This document shows, one piece after another, positions 26,764 to 35,498 of a stretch of 64,000 bases of DNA. The DNA lies in the NCBI RefSeq assembly GCF_004366595.1, contig NZ_SORE01000021.1, positions 62,001 through 126,000 on the forward strand. The letters are read 5' to 3'. The notes under the pieces are model-generated. The model was not told the DNA's origin and made no database searches. It saw only the letters and a list, made by a program, of their open reading frames with translations. Position 1 is the first letter of the stretch, and every line of letters starts with the position of its first letter. Origin of the DNA: Paraburkholderia rhizosphaerae (GTDB taxonomy: Bacteria > Pseudomonadota > Gammaproteobacteria > Burkholderiales > Burkholderiaceae). Made by a program: the position numbers and the translations under genes.

Positions 26764-28284
26764 ATGAGCCCGCCGCTTTTCCCCACCCGCAAAACCCATT
26801 CGAGCCCTTCATCCGCGCAGAGCACTGACGAACCGGATTGGGTGCGCAGACAACTCGTTGCGGCGATCGTCGGTTCGGTTGCGCTGTCGGCTTGCGGAGG
26901 GGGCGGCGGTGGTGACGATCCGGGCTCGGGCCCGACGCCGGCCGGCACGGCCATCGGCCAGATTCCGCCGGACCGTGCGAGTCTTCCGCGACCCGCGTTG
27001 CCGGACCCGGGCGCGTCGGGTATCGACCATATCGTGCTGGTCACAATGGAGAACCGCTCGTTCGATCACCTGCTCGGCTGGGTGCCGAACGCGGAAGGCT
27101 TGCCCGCCGGGCGGCAGTTTACCGATGCGTTCGGCGAAGTGCGGACGCCGTTCGCGCTAGCCTCGAACCCGGCATATGGATTTCAGGCATGTTCGTTCGC
27201 CGACCCGAACCATGCATACGACGCGGGGCGCGTGCATCTTGCTAATGGCGCAATGAATGGCTTCCTGTTGACGCAGAATACGAGTCTTACGCGCGGCGAC
27301 CTGCTGCCGATCGGATTTTTCCAGCAGGCGGACCTCGATTTCTACCGCGGCGCGGTGCCGCTCTATACGGTCTGCGACTACTACATGAGCGGCATTCTGG
27401 CCGACACGTTTCCAAACCGCGTCTATCTGCATAGCGGTGAAACGGACCGTCTAAGCGACACGCTCGATACGTCGTCGCTGCCGACCATCTGGGACCGGCT
27501 CGACGCGAAAGGCATCACATCGGGTTACTACTTTCACGATGTGCCGTTCACCGCGCTGTACGGCACACGCTACGCGGCCCGCTCGAAGCTGTTCGCGCAG
27601 TTCCTCGCGGATGCCGCGGCCGGCTCGCTGCCGTCGTTCTGCATGGTCGACCCGAGCTTCGGCGGCGAAGCGCAGGGCATCTCGAACGATGACCATCCGC
27701 ACGCGGACGTGCGCAACGGTCAGGTGCTGCTCGGCCAGATTTACGACGCGCTGCGCACGAGTCCGACCTGGAGCTCGACATTGATGATCGTCGTCTACGA
27801 TGAGTGGGGCGGCTTTATGGACCACGTCGCGTCGCCGGTAAAGCCGGTGTCGGCCGCCGAGCAGGCGCTCGGTAACGACGGCCGGCTCGGCTTTCGCGTG
27901 CCGTGCCTGTTGCTCGGGCCGCGCGTGAGCGCCGCGAAGGTCGCACGTTATCCGTTCGACCCAAGCTCGATCCATCAGCTGCTGATGTGGCGCTTCGGCC
28001 TCGATCCGCTCGGCGTGCGCGCGACCGATCCGAACACGTTTAACCTGGCGTACGCGCTTGATCTGACCGACCCGCCGCGCACCGACGCGCCGCCGATTGC
28101 CGTCACGCAAGGCACGTTCGGCTCCGCCTGTCCGATTGCGCCGTCAGGGGCGAGCGGCGTCGGCTCGATCGACAATGCGCAGCAAACCGGCGCGCCGGCG
28201 TCGGGTGCGCTCGCGCAGAGCATGCCGGGCGGCCGCTTCGCGGAACTGCGCGCGAAGGCGACCACATTAGGCTTCCCGCAGTAG
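26764..28284 (+). CDS. Phospholipase C/acid phosphatase-family lipoprotein
   Basis: A 506-residue protein of the phosphoesterase family that includes phospholipase C and AcpA-type acid phosphatases. The lipoprotein signal has a transmembrane stretch at about residues 27-41 ending in the lipobox LSAC, followed by a Gly run and a flexible linker. The catalytic region opens with IDHIVLVTMENRSFDHLLGW (metal-binding Glu-Asn and nearby). Other conserved pieces are DYYMSGILADTFPNR, FCMVDPSFGG, HPHADVRNGQ and VYDEWGGFMDHV. It should hydrolyse phosphomonoesters or phospholipid head groups outside the cytoplasm. TAAGGA precedes ATG 26764. Confidence 0.88.
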   Translation: MSPPLFPTRKTHSSPSSAQSTDEPDWVRRQLVAAIVGSVALSACGGGGGGDDPGSGPTPAGTAIGQIPPDRASLPRPALPDPGASGIDHIVLVTMENRSFDHLLGWVPNAEGLPAGRQFTDAFGEVRTPFALASNPAYGFQACSFADPNHAYDAGRVHLANGAMNGFLLTQNTSLTRGDLLPIGFFQQADLDFYRGAVPLYTVCDYYMSGILADTFPNRVYLHSGETDRLSDTLDTSSLPTIWDRLDAKGITSGYYFHDVPFTALYGTRYAARSKLFAQFLADAAAGSLPSFCMVDPSFGGEAQGISNDDHPHADVRNGQVLLGQIYDALRTSPTWSSTLMIVVYDEWGGFMDHVASPVKPVSAAEQALGNDGRLGFRVPCLLLGPRVSAAKVARYPFDPSSIHQLLMWRFGLDPLGVRATDPNTFNLAYALDLTDPPRTDAPPIAVTQGTFGSACPIAPSGASGVGSIDNAQQTGAPASGALAQSMPGGRFAELRAKATTLGFPQ

Positions 28285-28361
28285 TGCGCATGTCCGTGAC
28301 GATGATGAATCTTCGATGACCGCGTCGGCAAAGCGGGGCCGTATCTGATATCGTCGCGGGC

Positions 28362-29288
28362 ATGCCGCCAATCATATCGATCTCCAACCTGTCAAAAACG
28401 TACGCCTCCGGTTTTCACGCGCTCAAGCGGATCAATCTGTCGATCCAGCGCGGGGAGATCTTTGCGTTGCTCGGGCCGAACGGCGCGGGCAAGACGACAC
28501 TGATCAGCATCATCTGCGGGATCGTCAGGGCGTCCGAAGGATCCGTCAGCGTCGACGGTCACGACATTCAGACCGACTACCGCGCCGCGCGCGAGCTGAT
28601 CGGCCTCGTTCCGCAGGAACTCACCACCGACGCGTTCGAAACCGTGTGGGCCACGGTGTCGTTCAGCCGCGGGCTGTTCGGCAAGCCGAAGAACCCCGCT
28701 TACGTCGAAAAGGTGCTGCGCGACCTGTCGCTGTGGGAGAAGCGCGATAACCGCATCATGACGCTTTCCGGCGGTATGAAGCGCCGCGTGCTGATCGCCA
28801 AGGCGCTCGCGCACGAGCCGCGCGTACTGTTCCTCGACGAGCCGACCGCGGGTGTCGATGTCGAGCTGCGGCGCGATATGTGGCGCCTCGTGCGTTCGCT
28901 GACCGCGAGCGGCGTGACGGTCGTGCTGACCACGCACTACATCGAGGAAGCGGAGGAAATGGCCGACCGCATCGGCGTGATCAATGCGGGTGAGATTGTG
29001 ATCGTCGAACAGAAAAGCGAGCTGATCCGCAAGCTCGGCAAGAAGCAGTTGCTGCTGCATCTCGAGGCGCCGCTCGCGGCGGTGCCGTCGGCGCTGTCCG
29101 GCTATGGGCTCGAGCTCGGCAACGGCGGCTCCGAACTCATCTATACGTACGACTCCGAGCGCGAACGCGCGGGTATCGTCACGCTGTTGAACGATCTGAA
29201 TCATGCGGGTATCCGCTTCAAGGACCTGCAAACGTCGCAAAGCTCGCTCGAAGATATCTTCGTGAGCCTGGTGCGGGGGCAATCATGA
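28362..29288 (+). CDS. ABC transporter ATP-binding protein (YadG/NodI-like)
   Basis: A 308-residue ATPase with Walker A GPNGAGKTT (about residue 40), Q-loop LVPQEL, signature LSGGMKRR, Walker B RVLFLDEPTAGVD and H-loop TTHYIEEAEEM. A C-terminal extension of about 85 residues is typical of the DrrA/NodI/YadG branch. It powers the ABC-2 permease encoded by the next gene, whose start overlaps this stop by four bases. The exported substrate is unknown; nodulation-factor-like or lipid/drug export are family possibilities. Confidence 0.94.
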   Translation: MPPIISISNLSKTYASGFHALKRINLSIQRGEIFALLGPNGAGKTTLISIICGIVRASEGSVSVDGHDIQTDYRAARELIGLVPQELTTDAFETVWATVSFSRGLFGKPKNPAYVEKVLRDLSLWEKRDNRIMTLSGGMKRRVLIAKALAHEPRVLFLDEPTAGVDVELRRDMWRLVRSLTASGVTVVLTTHYIEEAEEMADRIGVINAGEIVIVEQKSELIRKLGKKQLLLHLEAPLAAVPSALSGYGLELGNGGSELIYTYDSERERAGIVTLLNDLNHAGIRFKDLQTSQSSLEDIFVSLVRGQS

Positions 29289-30046
29289 ATCTGTACGCGA
29301 TCCGCGCAATCTACCGCTTCGAAATGGCGCGCACCGGCCGCACGCTGATGCAAAGCATCGTCGCGCCAGTTATTTCCACGTCGCTTTACTTTGTCGTGTT
29401 CGGCGCGGCAATCGGCTCACGCATTCGGGAAGTGGAAGGCGTGTCATACGGCTCGTTTATCGTGCCGGGGCTGATCATGCTGTCGCTGCTGTCGCAGAGC
29501 ATTTCGAATGCGTCATTCGGTATCTATTTCCCGCGCTTCACCGGCACGATTTACGAACTGCTTTCCGCGCCGGTGTCGTATCTGGAGATCGTGATCAGCT
29601 ATGTCGGCGCGGCGGCGACGAAATCGATTGTTCTCGGTCTCATCATTCTCGCGACCGCGGGGCTGTTCGTGCCGCTGCAAATCCAGCATCCGCTGTGGAT
29701 GGTGCTGTTTCTCGTGCTGACGTCGGTCACCTTCAGTCTGCTGGGTTTTATCATCGGCATCTGGGCCGACAACTTCGAGAAGCTGCAGATCGTCCCGCTG
29801 CTTATCATCACGCCGCTGACGTTTCTGGGCGGCAGTTTCTACTCGGTCGCGATGCTGCCGCCGACATGGCGCGTGGTCGCGCTGTTCAATCCGATCGTTT
29901 ACCTGATTAGCGGTTTTCGCTGGAGCTTTTACGGGCTCGCCGACGTGAGCGTCGGTATCAGCCTCGGCATGACCGCGCTGTTTCTTGCCGTTTTCCTCGC
30001 GGTGATCGCGTGGATCTTCAAAACCGGGTACCGGCTCAAGTCGTAG
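29285..30046 (+). CDS. ABC-2 type permease (YadH/NodJ-like)
   Basis: A 253-residue membrane protein with six hydrophobic segments (about residues 25-45, 58-78, 105-130, 140-160, 170-190 and 225-245). The ABC-2 signature region includes PLTFLGGSFYSVAMLPPTWR and ALFNPIVYLISGFRWSFYG. It forms the membrane pore with the preceding ATPase. ATGA overlap with that gene shows translational coupling. The pair is a complete exporter without an adjacent accessory protein. Confidence 0.93.
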   Translation: MNLYAIRAIYRFEMARTGRTLMQSIVAPVISTSLYFVVFGAAIGSRIREVEGVSYGSFIVPGLIMLSLLSQSISNASFGIYFPRFTGTIYELLSAPVSYLEIVISYVGAAATKSIVLGLIILATAGLFVPLQIQHPLWMVLFLVLTSVTFSLLGFIIGIWADNFEKLQIVPLLIITPLTFLGGSFYSVAMLPPTWRVVALFNPIVYLISGFRWSFYGLADVSVGISLGMTALFLAVFLAVIAWIFKTGYRLKS

Positions 30047-30127
30047 TACGATGGACATCGGTGATGGTCCGGCGTATGCGCCACCGGTCCGTCTACATTC
30101 GTCGTGCTTCGTCGCAGGGACCCGCCA

Positions 30128-31345
30128 ATGGCTGTGCAACCATCACGACCACTGCGCCTTTTTGCCGACTACCTTCGCCTGGAACGGGTCAATCTGACCG
30201 AACGATGGATGAAGGCGGTATTCAACGACGCCGATCTCTCGGAGTCCGATCGGCTCACCCATGAGCAGTTATCCGATCACGTCCCCGAGATTCTCGGAGA
30301 AATCTTTAGCGCGCTCGAAGACCAGGACCTCGACGAGGTCGAGCCATCCATCGAGCGCAATGCGAGGCAGCACGGCAGACTGCGCTGGAAGCAGGGCTAC
30401 CGGATCGACGAGCTGGTGCGCGAACTCGATCTGCTGCGCCAGGTTCTGATGGGCGCGATCGACAGTTTTGCGCAGGGTCATCCGACATTCACGCGGCGCC
30501 ACGAGGAACGCGCAAGGCATTTCGTCGACGAGGCGATCAGCTTCGTCACGCTCACTTCCATTCGCGAGGTGGTGACCGAGCGCGACCGGAAAATCGACGA
30601 ATACACGGGCCAGCTCGAGCGCGCGAATCACGAGTTGCTGCTCAAGCAGAAGCTGGTCGGCGAATTGTATGAATCGCGGATGCAGATCACGCGCAGCGTT
30701 GTGCACGATCTGCGCAATTTCCTGAATGTGTTCGCGATGGCGTTGCAGATGATCGCGCGCGCACCGGCCAGAACCAATGCGGCGCTCGCGTTGGCGAACC
30801 GGCAGGCGGCCGACATGAAAACGCTGGTCGACGAACTGGTCGAATATTCGATCGTGCTCGGCGATAACAACCCGTTGGCGACGGAAGCGTTCGACCTGCG
30901 GGTATTGTTCGACGAACTGGTTGCGTCGTGCGGTCCCGCAATCGAAGCGAAGGGCTTGCGTCTCGTGCACCGGTTCGATCCGCAGCTGCGGACGATTACG
31001 ACCAACCGGTTGAAGCTTAAGCAGGTCGCGCTCAATCTGCTGACCAACGCGGCGAAGTATACGAAGGTGGGCGAGGTCGAACTCGATATGCGCGCGCATG
31101 GCGATGCGCATTGGCGGCTGCGTGTGTCGGATACTGGAGTTGGTATTTGCGCTGAAGATCAGCAGCGCGTATTTCGCGAGTTCGAGCGCGCGAATCAGGA
31201 CGATGTGCCGGGCGCCGGACTCGGCCTCGCGATCGTCAGCGAATTGTGTCGCAAGCTGCACGGCGAACTGCGTTTTGCATCGCACGAAGGGGAGGGTACG
31301 ACCTTCGAGATTACATTCCCGTTGCGGCTTGACCCGGGCGGGTGA
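30128..31345 (+). CDS. Orphan sensor histidine kinase with RsbRD-like N-terminal domain
   Basis: A 405-residue soluble kinase. Residues 1-140 resemble the RsbRD/RsbU-type N-terminal helical domain (LRWKQGYRIDELVRELDLLR). A coiled-coil (about 155-190) leads to the H-box RSVVHDLRNFLNVFAMALQM with catalytic His near residue 205. The ATPase domain has NLLTNAAKYT, SDTGVGI and GAGLGLAIV. CAGGGA precedes ATG 30128; a start eight codons earlier is weaker. No response regulator is next to it. It ends at a bidirectional hairpin terminator shared with the convergent small transporter subunit. Confidence 0.92.
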   Translation: MAVQPSRPLRLFADYLRLERVNLTERWMKAVFNDADLSESDRLTHEQLSDHVPEILGEIFSALEDQDLDEVEPSIERNARQHGRLRWKQGYRIDELVRELDLLRQVLMGAIDSFAQGHPTFTRRHEERARHFVDEAISFVTLTSIREVVTERDRKIDEYTGQLERANHELLLKQKLVGELYESRMQITRSVVHDLRNFLNVFAMALQMIARAPARTNAALALANRQAADMKTLVDELVEYSIVLGDNNPLATEAFDLRVLFDELVASCGPAIEAKGLRLVHRFDPQLRTITTNRLKLKQVALNLLTNAAKYTKVGEVELDMRAHGDAHWRLRVSDTGVGICAEDQQRVFREFERANQDDVPGAGLGLAIVSELCRKLHGELRFASHEGEGTTFEITFPLRLDPGG

Positions 31346-31394
31346 TGCGGACGCTATGGACGAAAACGCTATGGACGAAAGCGCGCTGTAAACG

Positions 31395-31426
31395 AACATG
31401 GCCGGGCATTGCGCCCGGCCATGTTT
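31395..31426. terminator. Bidirectional hairpin between convergent operons
   Basis: A perfect 13-bp stem (aacatggccgggc, 31395-31407, with 31413-31425) and a 5-base loop, followed on the plus strand by TTTCATT and on the minus strand by CGTTTACA. It separates the kinase gene from the minus-strand transporter operon. Confidence 0.75.
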
Positions 31427-31452
31427 CATTCAGCGATCGATTGCAGCGGTGT

Positions 31453-31581
31453 TCAGCCGAACAGCTTCATCGCCTGCGCCAGCGTGTTGGTCACGCCCCA
31501 TGCGAGCGGAATCAGCACATAGAGCCAGAAAATAACGAGCAGGCCCTTGTTCGACGGATGTTCCTGATTCGTGGTGTTCAT
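31453..31581 (-). CDS. MFS transporter small subunit (about 42 aa)
   Basis: This tiny gene begins 12 bases after the stop of the OFA-type carrier. It reads MNTTNQEHPSNKGLLVIFWL then YVLIPLAWGVTNTLAQAMKLFG, a single transmembrane helix with short polar ends. An ATG two codons earlier (31587) is possible, but GAGG sits 8 bases before 31581. Its size, its single helix with W...Y..IPLAWG and its place directly after an oxalate/formate-type MFS gene match the family annotated as 'MFS transporter small subunit'. It probably assembles with the carrier in the inner membrane. Confidence 0.8.
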   Translation of the reverse strand: MNTTNQEHPSNKGLLVIFWLYVLIPLAWGVTNTLAQAMKLFG

Positions 31582-31593
31582 AGACATGTCCTC

Positions 31594-32997
31594 TTATTTC
31601 TCGGCGGCCAGTTCCGCTTCGGTCATATGGTGCTTCTCGTCGACGTGCTTCACGAGCAGGTTGCAGATGAAGCCGATCACGAGCAGCACGGCCATCAGGT
31701 GCACGGTCAGCGTGTACGCATCCGCTTTCGCGACGCCGTGAGCGACTTCATACGCACGGATGTAGTTCACCAGCACCGGGCCTGCCACGCCTGCCGCTGC
31801 CCAGGCCGTCAGCAGACGCCCGTGAATGCCGCCGACGAACGCGGTGCCGAACATGTCAGCGAGATACGCCGGCACGGTCGAGAAGCCGCCGCCGTACATC
31901 GACAGGATCACGCAGTAAGACAGCACGAACAGCGCGATATTGCCCGAGTCCGCGAAGGTCGGCACAAAGTAGTACAGCACCGCGCCCAGCACGAAGAACA
32001 CGAAGTACGTGTTCTTGCGGCCCAGCCAGTCGGAGCCGGACGCCCAGATGAAGCGGCCGCCCATGTTGAACAGCGACAGCAGGCCGACGAAGCCCGCCGC
32101 GGCCGCGGCCGTCACCGTGCTCTTGAAGCTTTCCTGAATCATCACCGACGCCTGGCCGAGAATGCCGATGCCGGCCGTCACGTTCAGGAACAGCACCAGC
32201 CAGATCAGGTAGAACTGCGGCGTCTTCAACGCCTGGTCGATGTGCACGTGGTTGCGCGTGATCATCTTCGTCGTGGTCGTCGCGGGCGGCGTCCAGCCGG
32301 CCGGCTTCCAGTCTGCCGGCGGCACGCGGATCGCGAGCGAGCCGATCGTCATCGAAATGAAGTACGCGATGCCGAGCACGATAAAGGTTTCAGCCACGCC
32401 GATGCTGGTTGCGCTCTTGAAATGGTTCATCAGCGCCACCGACAGCGGTGCGGCAATCATCGCGCCGCCGCCGAAGCCCATGATCGCCATGCCCGTCGCC
32501 ATGCCGCGGCGGTCCGGGAACCAGCGGATCAGCGTCGACACAGGCGACACATAGCCGAGGCCGAGACCGATACCGCCGATCACGCCGTAGCCGAGGTACA
32601 ACAACCAGATCTGATGGGTCCACACGCCGATCGCGGAAACGATGAAGCCGCCGCCGAAGCAGCACGCCGCGGTGAACATCGTGCGGCGCGGACCGACATG
32701 CTCGAGCCACTTGCCGGCGAACGCGGCCGACAGGCCGAGGAACACGATCGCGAGCGAGAAGATCCAGCCGAGCGTGGTCAGCGACCAGTCATCCGGTGCG
32801 GACTGCGTAATGCCGATGACTTTCGTCAGCGGTCCGTTAAACACGGAGAACGCGTAGGCCTGGCCGATACACAGGTGTACCGCGAGGGCGGCCGGCGGCA
32901 CCATCCAGCGCGAAAAGCCTGGACGGGCGACAGTCGCCTGCTTGGAAAAGAACGAGGGCGAGCCGGTTTTGTCGCCTGGCTTTGCAATACTGCTCAT
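31594..32997 (-). CDS. OFA-family MFS carrier (oxalate/formate antiporter type), copy 1
   Basis: A 467-residue carrier with 12 hydrophobic segments and the OFA-family layout: HLCIGQAYAFSVFNGPLTK at TM1, RRTMFTAACCFGGGF, GYGVIGGIGLGLGYVSPVST, RWFPDRRGMATGMAIMGFGGG and DWLGRKNTYF. The Arg of TM8 (NMGGRFIWASGSD) is kept, but the TM11 position that holds the essential Lys in Oxalobacter OxlT appears to be GRLLTAWAAAG, without Lys. The substrate may therefore be a related organic acid rather than oxalate in antiport with formate. It forms an operon with the small subunit that follows. It lies back-to-back with the GntR regulator across 500 bases. Confidence 0.88.
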   Translation of the reverse strand: MSSIAKPGDKTGSPSFFSKQATVARPGFSRWMVPPAALAVHLCIGQAYAFSVFNGPLTKVIGITQSAPDDWSLTTLGWIFSLAIVFLGLSAAFAGKWLEHVGPRRTMFTAACCFGGGFIVSAIGVWTHQIWLLYLGYGVIGGIGLGLGYVSPVSTLIRWFPDRRGMATGMAIMGFGGGAMIAAPLSVALMNHFKSATSIGVAETFIVLGIAYFISMTIGSLAIRVPPADWKPAGWTPPATTTTKMITRNHVHIDQALKTPQFYLIWLVLFLNVTAGIGILGQASVMIQESFKSTVTAAAAAGFVGLLSLFNMGGRFIWASGSDWLGRKNTYFVFFVLGAVLYYFVPTFADSGNIALFVLSYCVILSMYGGGFSTVPAYLADMFGTAFVGGIHGRLLTAWAAAGVAGPVLVNYIRAYEVAHGVAKADAYTLTVHLMAVLLVIGFICNLLVKHVDEKHHMTEAELAAEK

Positions 32998-33494
32998 GGG
33001 GTCGGTCTCCGGTGGGGTACGTCTTGTTCGTTATCGGTCATCAGCTGGATTAACTTGAGCTTTCAGCGTGTTTTTGTGGAAACGGGCCGAAAACTCATCA
33101 ATTTATATGCTGACTGACTGCATATGACGGCTCGACGCTATACGCCTAAGTGGCGATGGCGAGACAATATTTCTTCGTTGGTCTCTTGGCAATATGACGA
33201 TTAGCAACATATGGTCCATGCGTCGTCGTCATGATGCGCTGCGAAAGTTTACACTGTTTGGTATGACGCAAGTAAGGCGAGACAAGCTGGGCAGGACTGC
33301 TGCATTGCCGCGCACGAACGTTGCGCGCGCTGCCGCGTGGGCCGATTCTGAAAAATTCGCGATGCGCATGTTAGGTTTTTCACCGAGTTCGAAACGCAAC
33401 ACGGCCTGATATACTACATACAAAGTTATTGACGTATGCCGCGCCGCAGCATATGATTGAGTCATTCCGAACACTCAATCATGTGGAGCATCAA
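32998..33494. other. Regulatory intergenic region upstream of carrier copy 1 and the GntR gene
   Basis: No supported gene. A 6-bp inverted repeat with a 9-base spacer (atatgc/gcatat, 33105-33125) lies about 110 bases upstream of the carrier. AT-rich patches around 33095-33215 and 33400-33440 should hold the divergent promoters. The GntR-type site at 33407-33422 is listed separately. Confidence 0.5.
33407..33422. promoter_or_regulatory. Candidate GntR/FCD operator, site 3
   Basis: The 16 bases tgatatactacataca match 13 of 16 positions of the core shared by the two sites between sucC and frc (tgatatatcacatacc). The site lies about 75-290 bases upstream of the small membrane ORF and the GntR gene, consistent with autoregulation. 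Inferred from sequence likeness only. Confidence 0.5.
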
Positions 33495-33719
33495 ATGGAC
33501 TTCGTATCCCTGGCGCTGCTTGCTGTCGGTTTTGTGGGTCTCGGCTCTGCCGCGACCGTTTTGCTGACGAATCTGGTACCGCTGAGCGTAGCAGCCAGCG
33601 CGGCCAGACATGGCCGGTTTGCCGGTCTCGCGGGCGGAAACGGTGGTGTCTTCGTGCCGGCGCCGTTCCGTGCATCTGTCAAAAAAGAGGCGATGAATGT
33701 CGTCGGATCTTCAAACTGA
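33495..33719 (+). CDS. Possible small membrane protein overlapping the GntR start (74 aa)
   Basis: ATG 33495 follows GGAG at 8 bases. The peptide starts MDFVSLALLAVGFVGLGSAA and has one strong hydrophobic segment (residues 3-35) followed by a Gly-rich linker (RFAGLAGGNGGVF). Its 3' end overlaps the first 23 bases of the GntR gene in another frame, so translation could couple to it. No family is recognised. It could equally be a non-coding frame in the leader region. Confidence 0.4.
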   Translation: MDFVSLALLAVGFVGLGSAATVLLTNLVPLSVAASAARHGRFAGLAGGNGGVFVPAPFRASVKKEAMNVVGSSN

Positions 33720-34419
33720 AAATGGTGTGGCTACGCCGCTGACGCTGGCGCTGCAGCCGATCAATGCGAGCGCCAGCCTGCGCGACCAGGCCTATGCGAT
33801 GCTCCGCCAGGCGATTGCCGACGCGGACATCTATCAGTCGAAGGATGAAATCCGGCTCGATGAGCGACTGCTTAGCGAGACGCTCGGTGTCAGCCGCACG
33901 CCCGTGCGCGAGGCGATGACGCTGCTCGAGCAGGAAGGTTTCCTGCGCATGGTGCCGCGGCGCGGCATTTATATCGTGCGCAAGAGCAAGCGTGAAATCG
34001 TCGAGATGATCCAGATGTGGGCGGCGCTGGAAAGCATGGCCGCGCGTCTGGCCACGCTGCACGCGACCGATACGGAAATCGCGCGGCTGCGTCATATGTT
34101 CGACAACTTCCGCGATACGACGCCGGCCGAGCATATCGCCGAGTATTCGGACGCGAATATCGCGTTTCATCAGGCGATCGTCGAGCTCTCGAAGTCGCAG
34201 ATTATCCTCGAGACGATCAAGAATATCTTCATCCACGTGCGGGCGATTCGCCGGCTGACGATTTCGCAGAGCGACCGCGCATCGCGTTCGATCGTCGACC
34301 ATCTGCGCATTATTGAAGCGCTCGAACAACGCGATACCGAGCTTGCGGAACGGCTGGTCCGCCAGCATTCGCTCGATCTCGCCGACTTTGTCGAAGCGAA
34401 CTGCGATTTTCTGGACTGA
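33697..34419 (+). CDS. GntR-family regulator with FCD ligand domain
   Basis: A 240-residue regulator. The winged helix (about residues 28-95) includes IRLDERLLSETLGVSRTPVR then EAMTLLEQEGFLRMVPRRGI. The C-terminal FCD domain (about 105-225) holds the usual metal/ligand residues in YSDANIAFHQAIVELSKS, HVRAIRRLTI and DHLRIIEALEQRD. FCD proteins sense small carboxylic acids and bind TGGTATACCA- or ATGTATATAT-like palindromes. The nearby oxalate-type genes and the shared site upstream of this gene, sucC and frc suggest it controls the block. It ends at a strong terminator. Confidence 0.93.
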   Translation: MSSDLQTENGVATPLTLALQPINASASLRDQAYAMLRQAIADADIYQSKDEIRLDERLLSETLGVSRTPVREAMTLLEQEGFLRMVPRRGIYIVRKSKREIVEMIQMWAALESMAARLATLHATDTEIARLRHMFDNFRDTTPAEHIAEYSDANIAFHQAIVELSKSQIILETIKNIFIHVRAIRRLTISQSDRASRSIVDHLRIIEALEQRDTELAERLVRQHSLDLADFVEANCDFLD

Positions 34420-34485
34420 TTGACTGGTTGGCCGAAGAGGGCGCGGTTTGCGCTCAGGTTCGTGCCTGTCGATGTCAGAAAAAGG

Positions 34486-34518
34486 AAGCCAGCGGGTTTA
34501 TCGCCCGCTGGCTTTTTT
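34486..34518 (+). terminator. Intrinsic terminator of the GntR gene
   Basis: A 9-bp stem (gccagcggg, loop tttatcg, cccgctggc; 34488-34512) is followed by six T residues. The minus strand has a short T-rich run as well, so it may also limit read-through from sucD. Confidence 0.92.
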
Positions 34519-34618
34519 ACATCTGCGAACCCGCTTCTCTTCTTTATTTGCTGGGGCGCATCCGCGGCATGTGATGCGGTGCGCCCGTCCTTCTACTATG
34601 TGCGATGCCGCACGGCGC

Positions 34619-35497
34619 TCAATGTGCGCGCAATGCCTGCACCATCGTTTCGCCCAGTGCCGCCGGCGATTGCGCGACATGAATGCCGGCTGAACGCATC
34701 GCGTCGATCTTTGCGCCCGCGGTTCCTTTGCCGCCCGAGATGATCGCGCCGGCGTGACCCATCCGCCGACCCGGCGGCGCGCTCGTGCCCGCGATAAACC
34801 CGACCACCGGTTTCTTCGTGCGCGCGTCCTTCAGGAATTGCGCGGCGTCTTCCTCCGCGGAGCCGCCGATTTCACCGATCATGATGATGCCGTGCGTGTC
34901 GTCGTCGGCGAGGAACATCTCGAGGCAGTCGATAAAGTTCGTGCCGTTCACCGGATCGCCGCCGATGCCGATGCAGGTCGTCTGGCCGAGGCCCGCGGCG
35001 GTCGTTTGCGCGACCGCTTCGTAAGTCAGCGTGCCCGAGCGCGACACCACGCCGATTTTCCCCGGTTTATGGATATGGCCGGGCATGATGCCGATCTTGC
35101 ATTGTCCCGGCGTGATCACGCCGGGACAGTTCGGCCCGATCAGGCGCGTCTTCGAGCCGGCGAGCGCGCGTTTCACGCGCACCATATCGACCACCGGAAT
35201 GCCTTCTGTAATGCAGACGACCAGCGGCACTTCGGCATCGAGCGCTTCGAGAATCGCGTCGGCGGCCACCGGCGGCGGCACGTAGATGACCGATGCGTTG
35301 GCGCCGGTCGCGTCGACGGCGTCGGCGACCGTGTTGAATACCGGCAGTCCGAGATGCGTGGCGCCGCCTTTGCCGGGCGTCACACCGCCGACCATTTGCG
35401 TGCCGTACGCGAGCGCCTGCCCGGAATGAAAGCTGCCTTGCGACCCGGTGAAGCCCTGGCAGATCACTTTGGTGTTGCGGTCGATCAGAACGGCCAT
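34619..35497 (-). CDS. sucD: Succinate-CoA ligase (ADP-forming) alpha subunit, second copy
   Basis: A 292-residue alpha subunit with the CoA-binding N-terminus (VICQGFTGSQGSFHSGQALA), LIGPNCPGVITPGQCKIGIM and the phosphohistidine loop RRMGHAGAIISGGKGTAGAK (His248). With SucC it makes succinyl-CoA from succinate, CoA and ATP (or the reverse). It lies one base after sucC. The housekeeping copy normally sits elsewhere in Burkholderia, so this pair is likely dedicated to the oxalate-type block, where succinyl-CoA could donate CoA to oxalate through Frc. A malate-CoA ligase role cannot be excluded. Confidence 0.9.
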   Translation of the reverse strand: MAVLIDRNTKVICQGFTGSQGSFHSGQALAYGTQMVGGVTPGKGGATHLGLPVFNTVADAVDATGANASVIYVPPPVAADAILEALDAEVPLVVCITEGIPVVDMVRVKRALAGSKTRLIGPNCPGVITPGQCKIGIMPGHIHKPGKIGVVSRSGTLTYEAVAQTTAAGLGQTTCIGIGGDPVNGTNFIDCLEMFLADDDTHGIIMIGEIGGSAEEDAAQFLKDARTKKPVVGFIAGTSAPPGRRMGHAGAIISGGKGTAGAKIDAMRSAGIHVAQSPAALGETMVQALRAH

Positions 35498-35498
35498 G

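Noticed and set aside
31342..33117. A 591-codon plus-strand frame opposite the OFA-type carrier
   Set aside because: Its composition (His, Arg, Gln) is that of a shadow of hydrophobic codons on the minus strand, and the carrier on the minus strand is clearly real.
33105..33125. The atatgc/gcatat inverted repeat as a fourth GntR/FCD operator
   Set aside because: It lacks the tgatatatcacat core shared by the other three sites; it may serve a different regulator.
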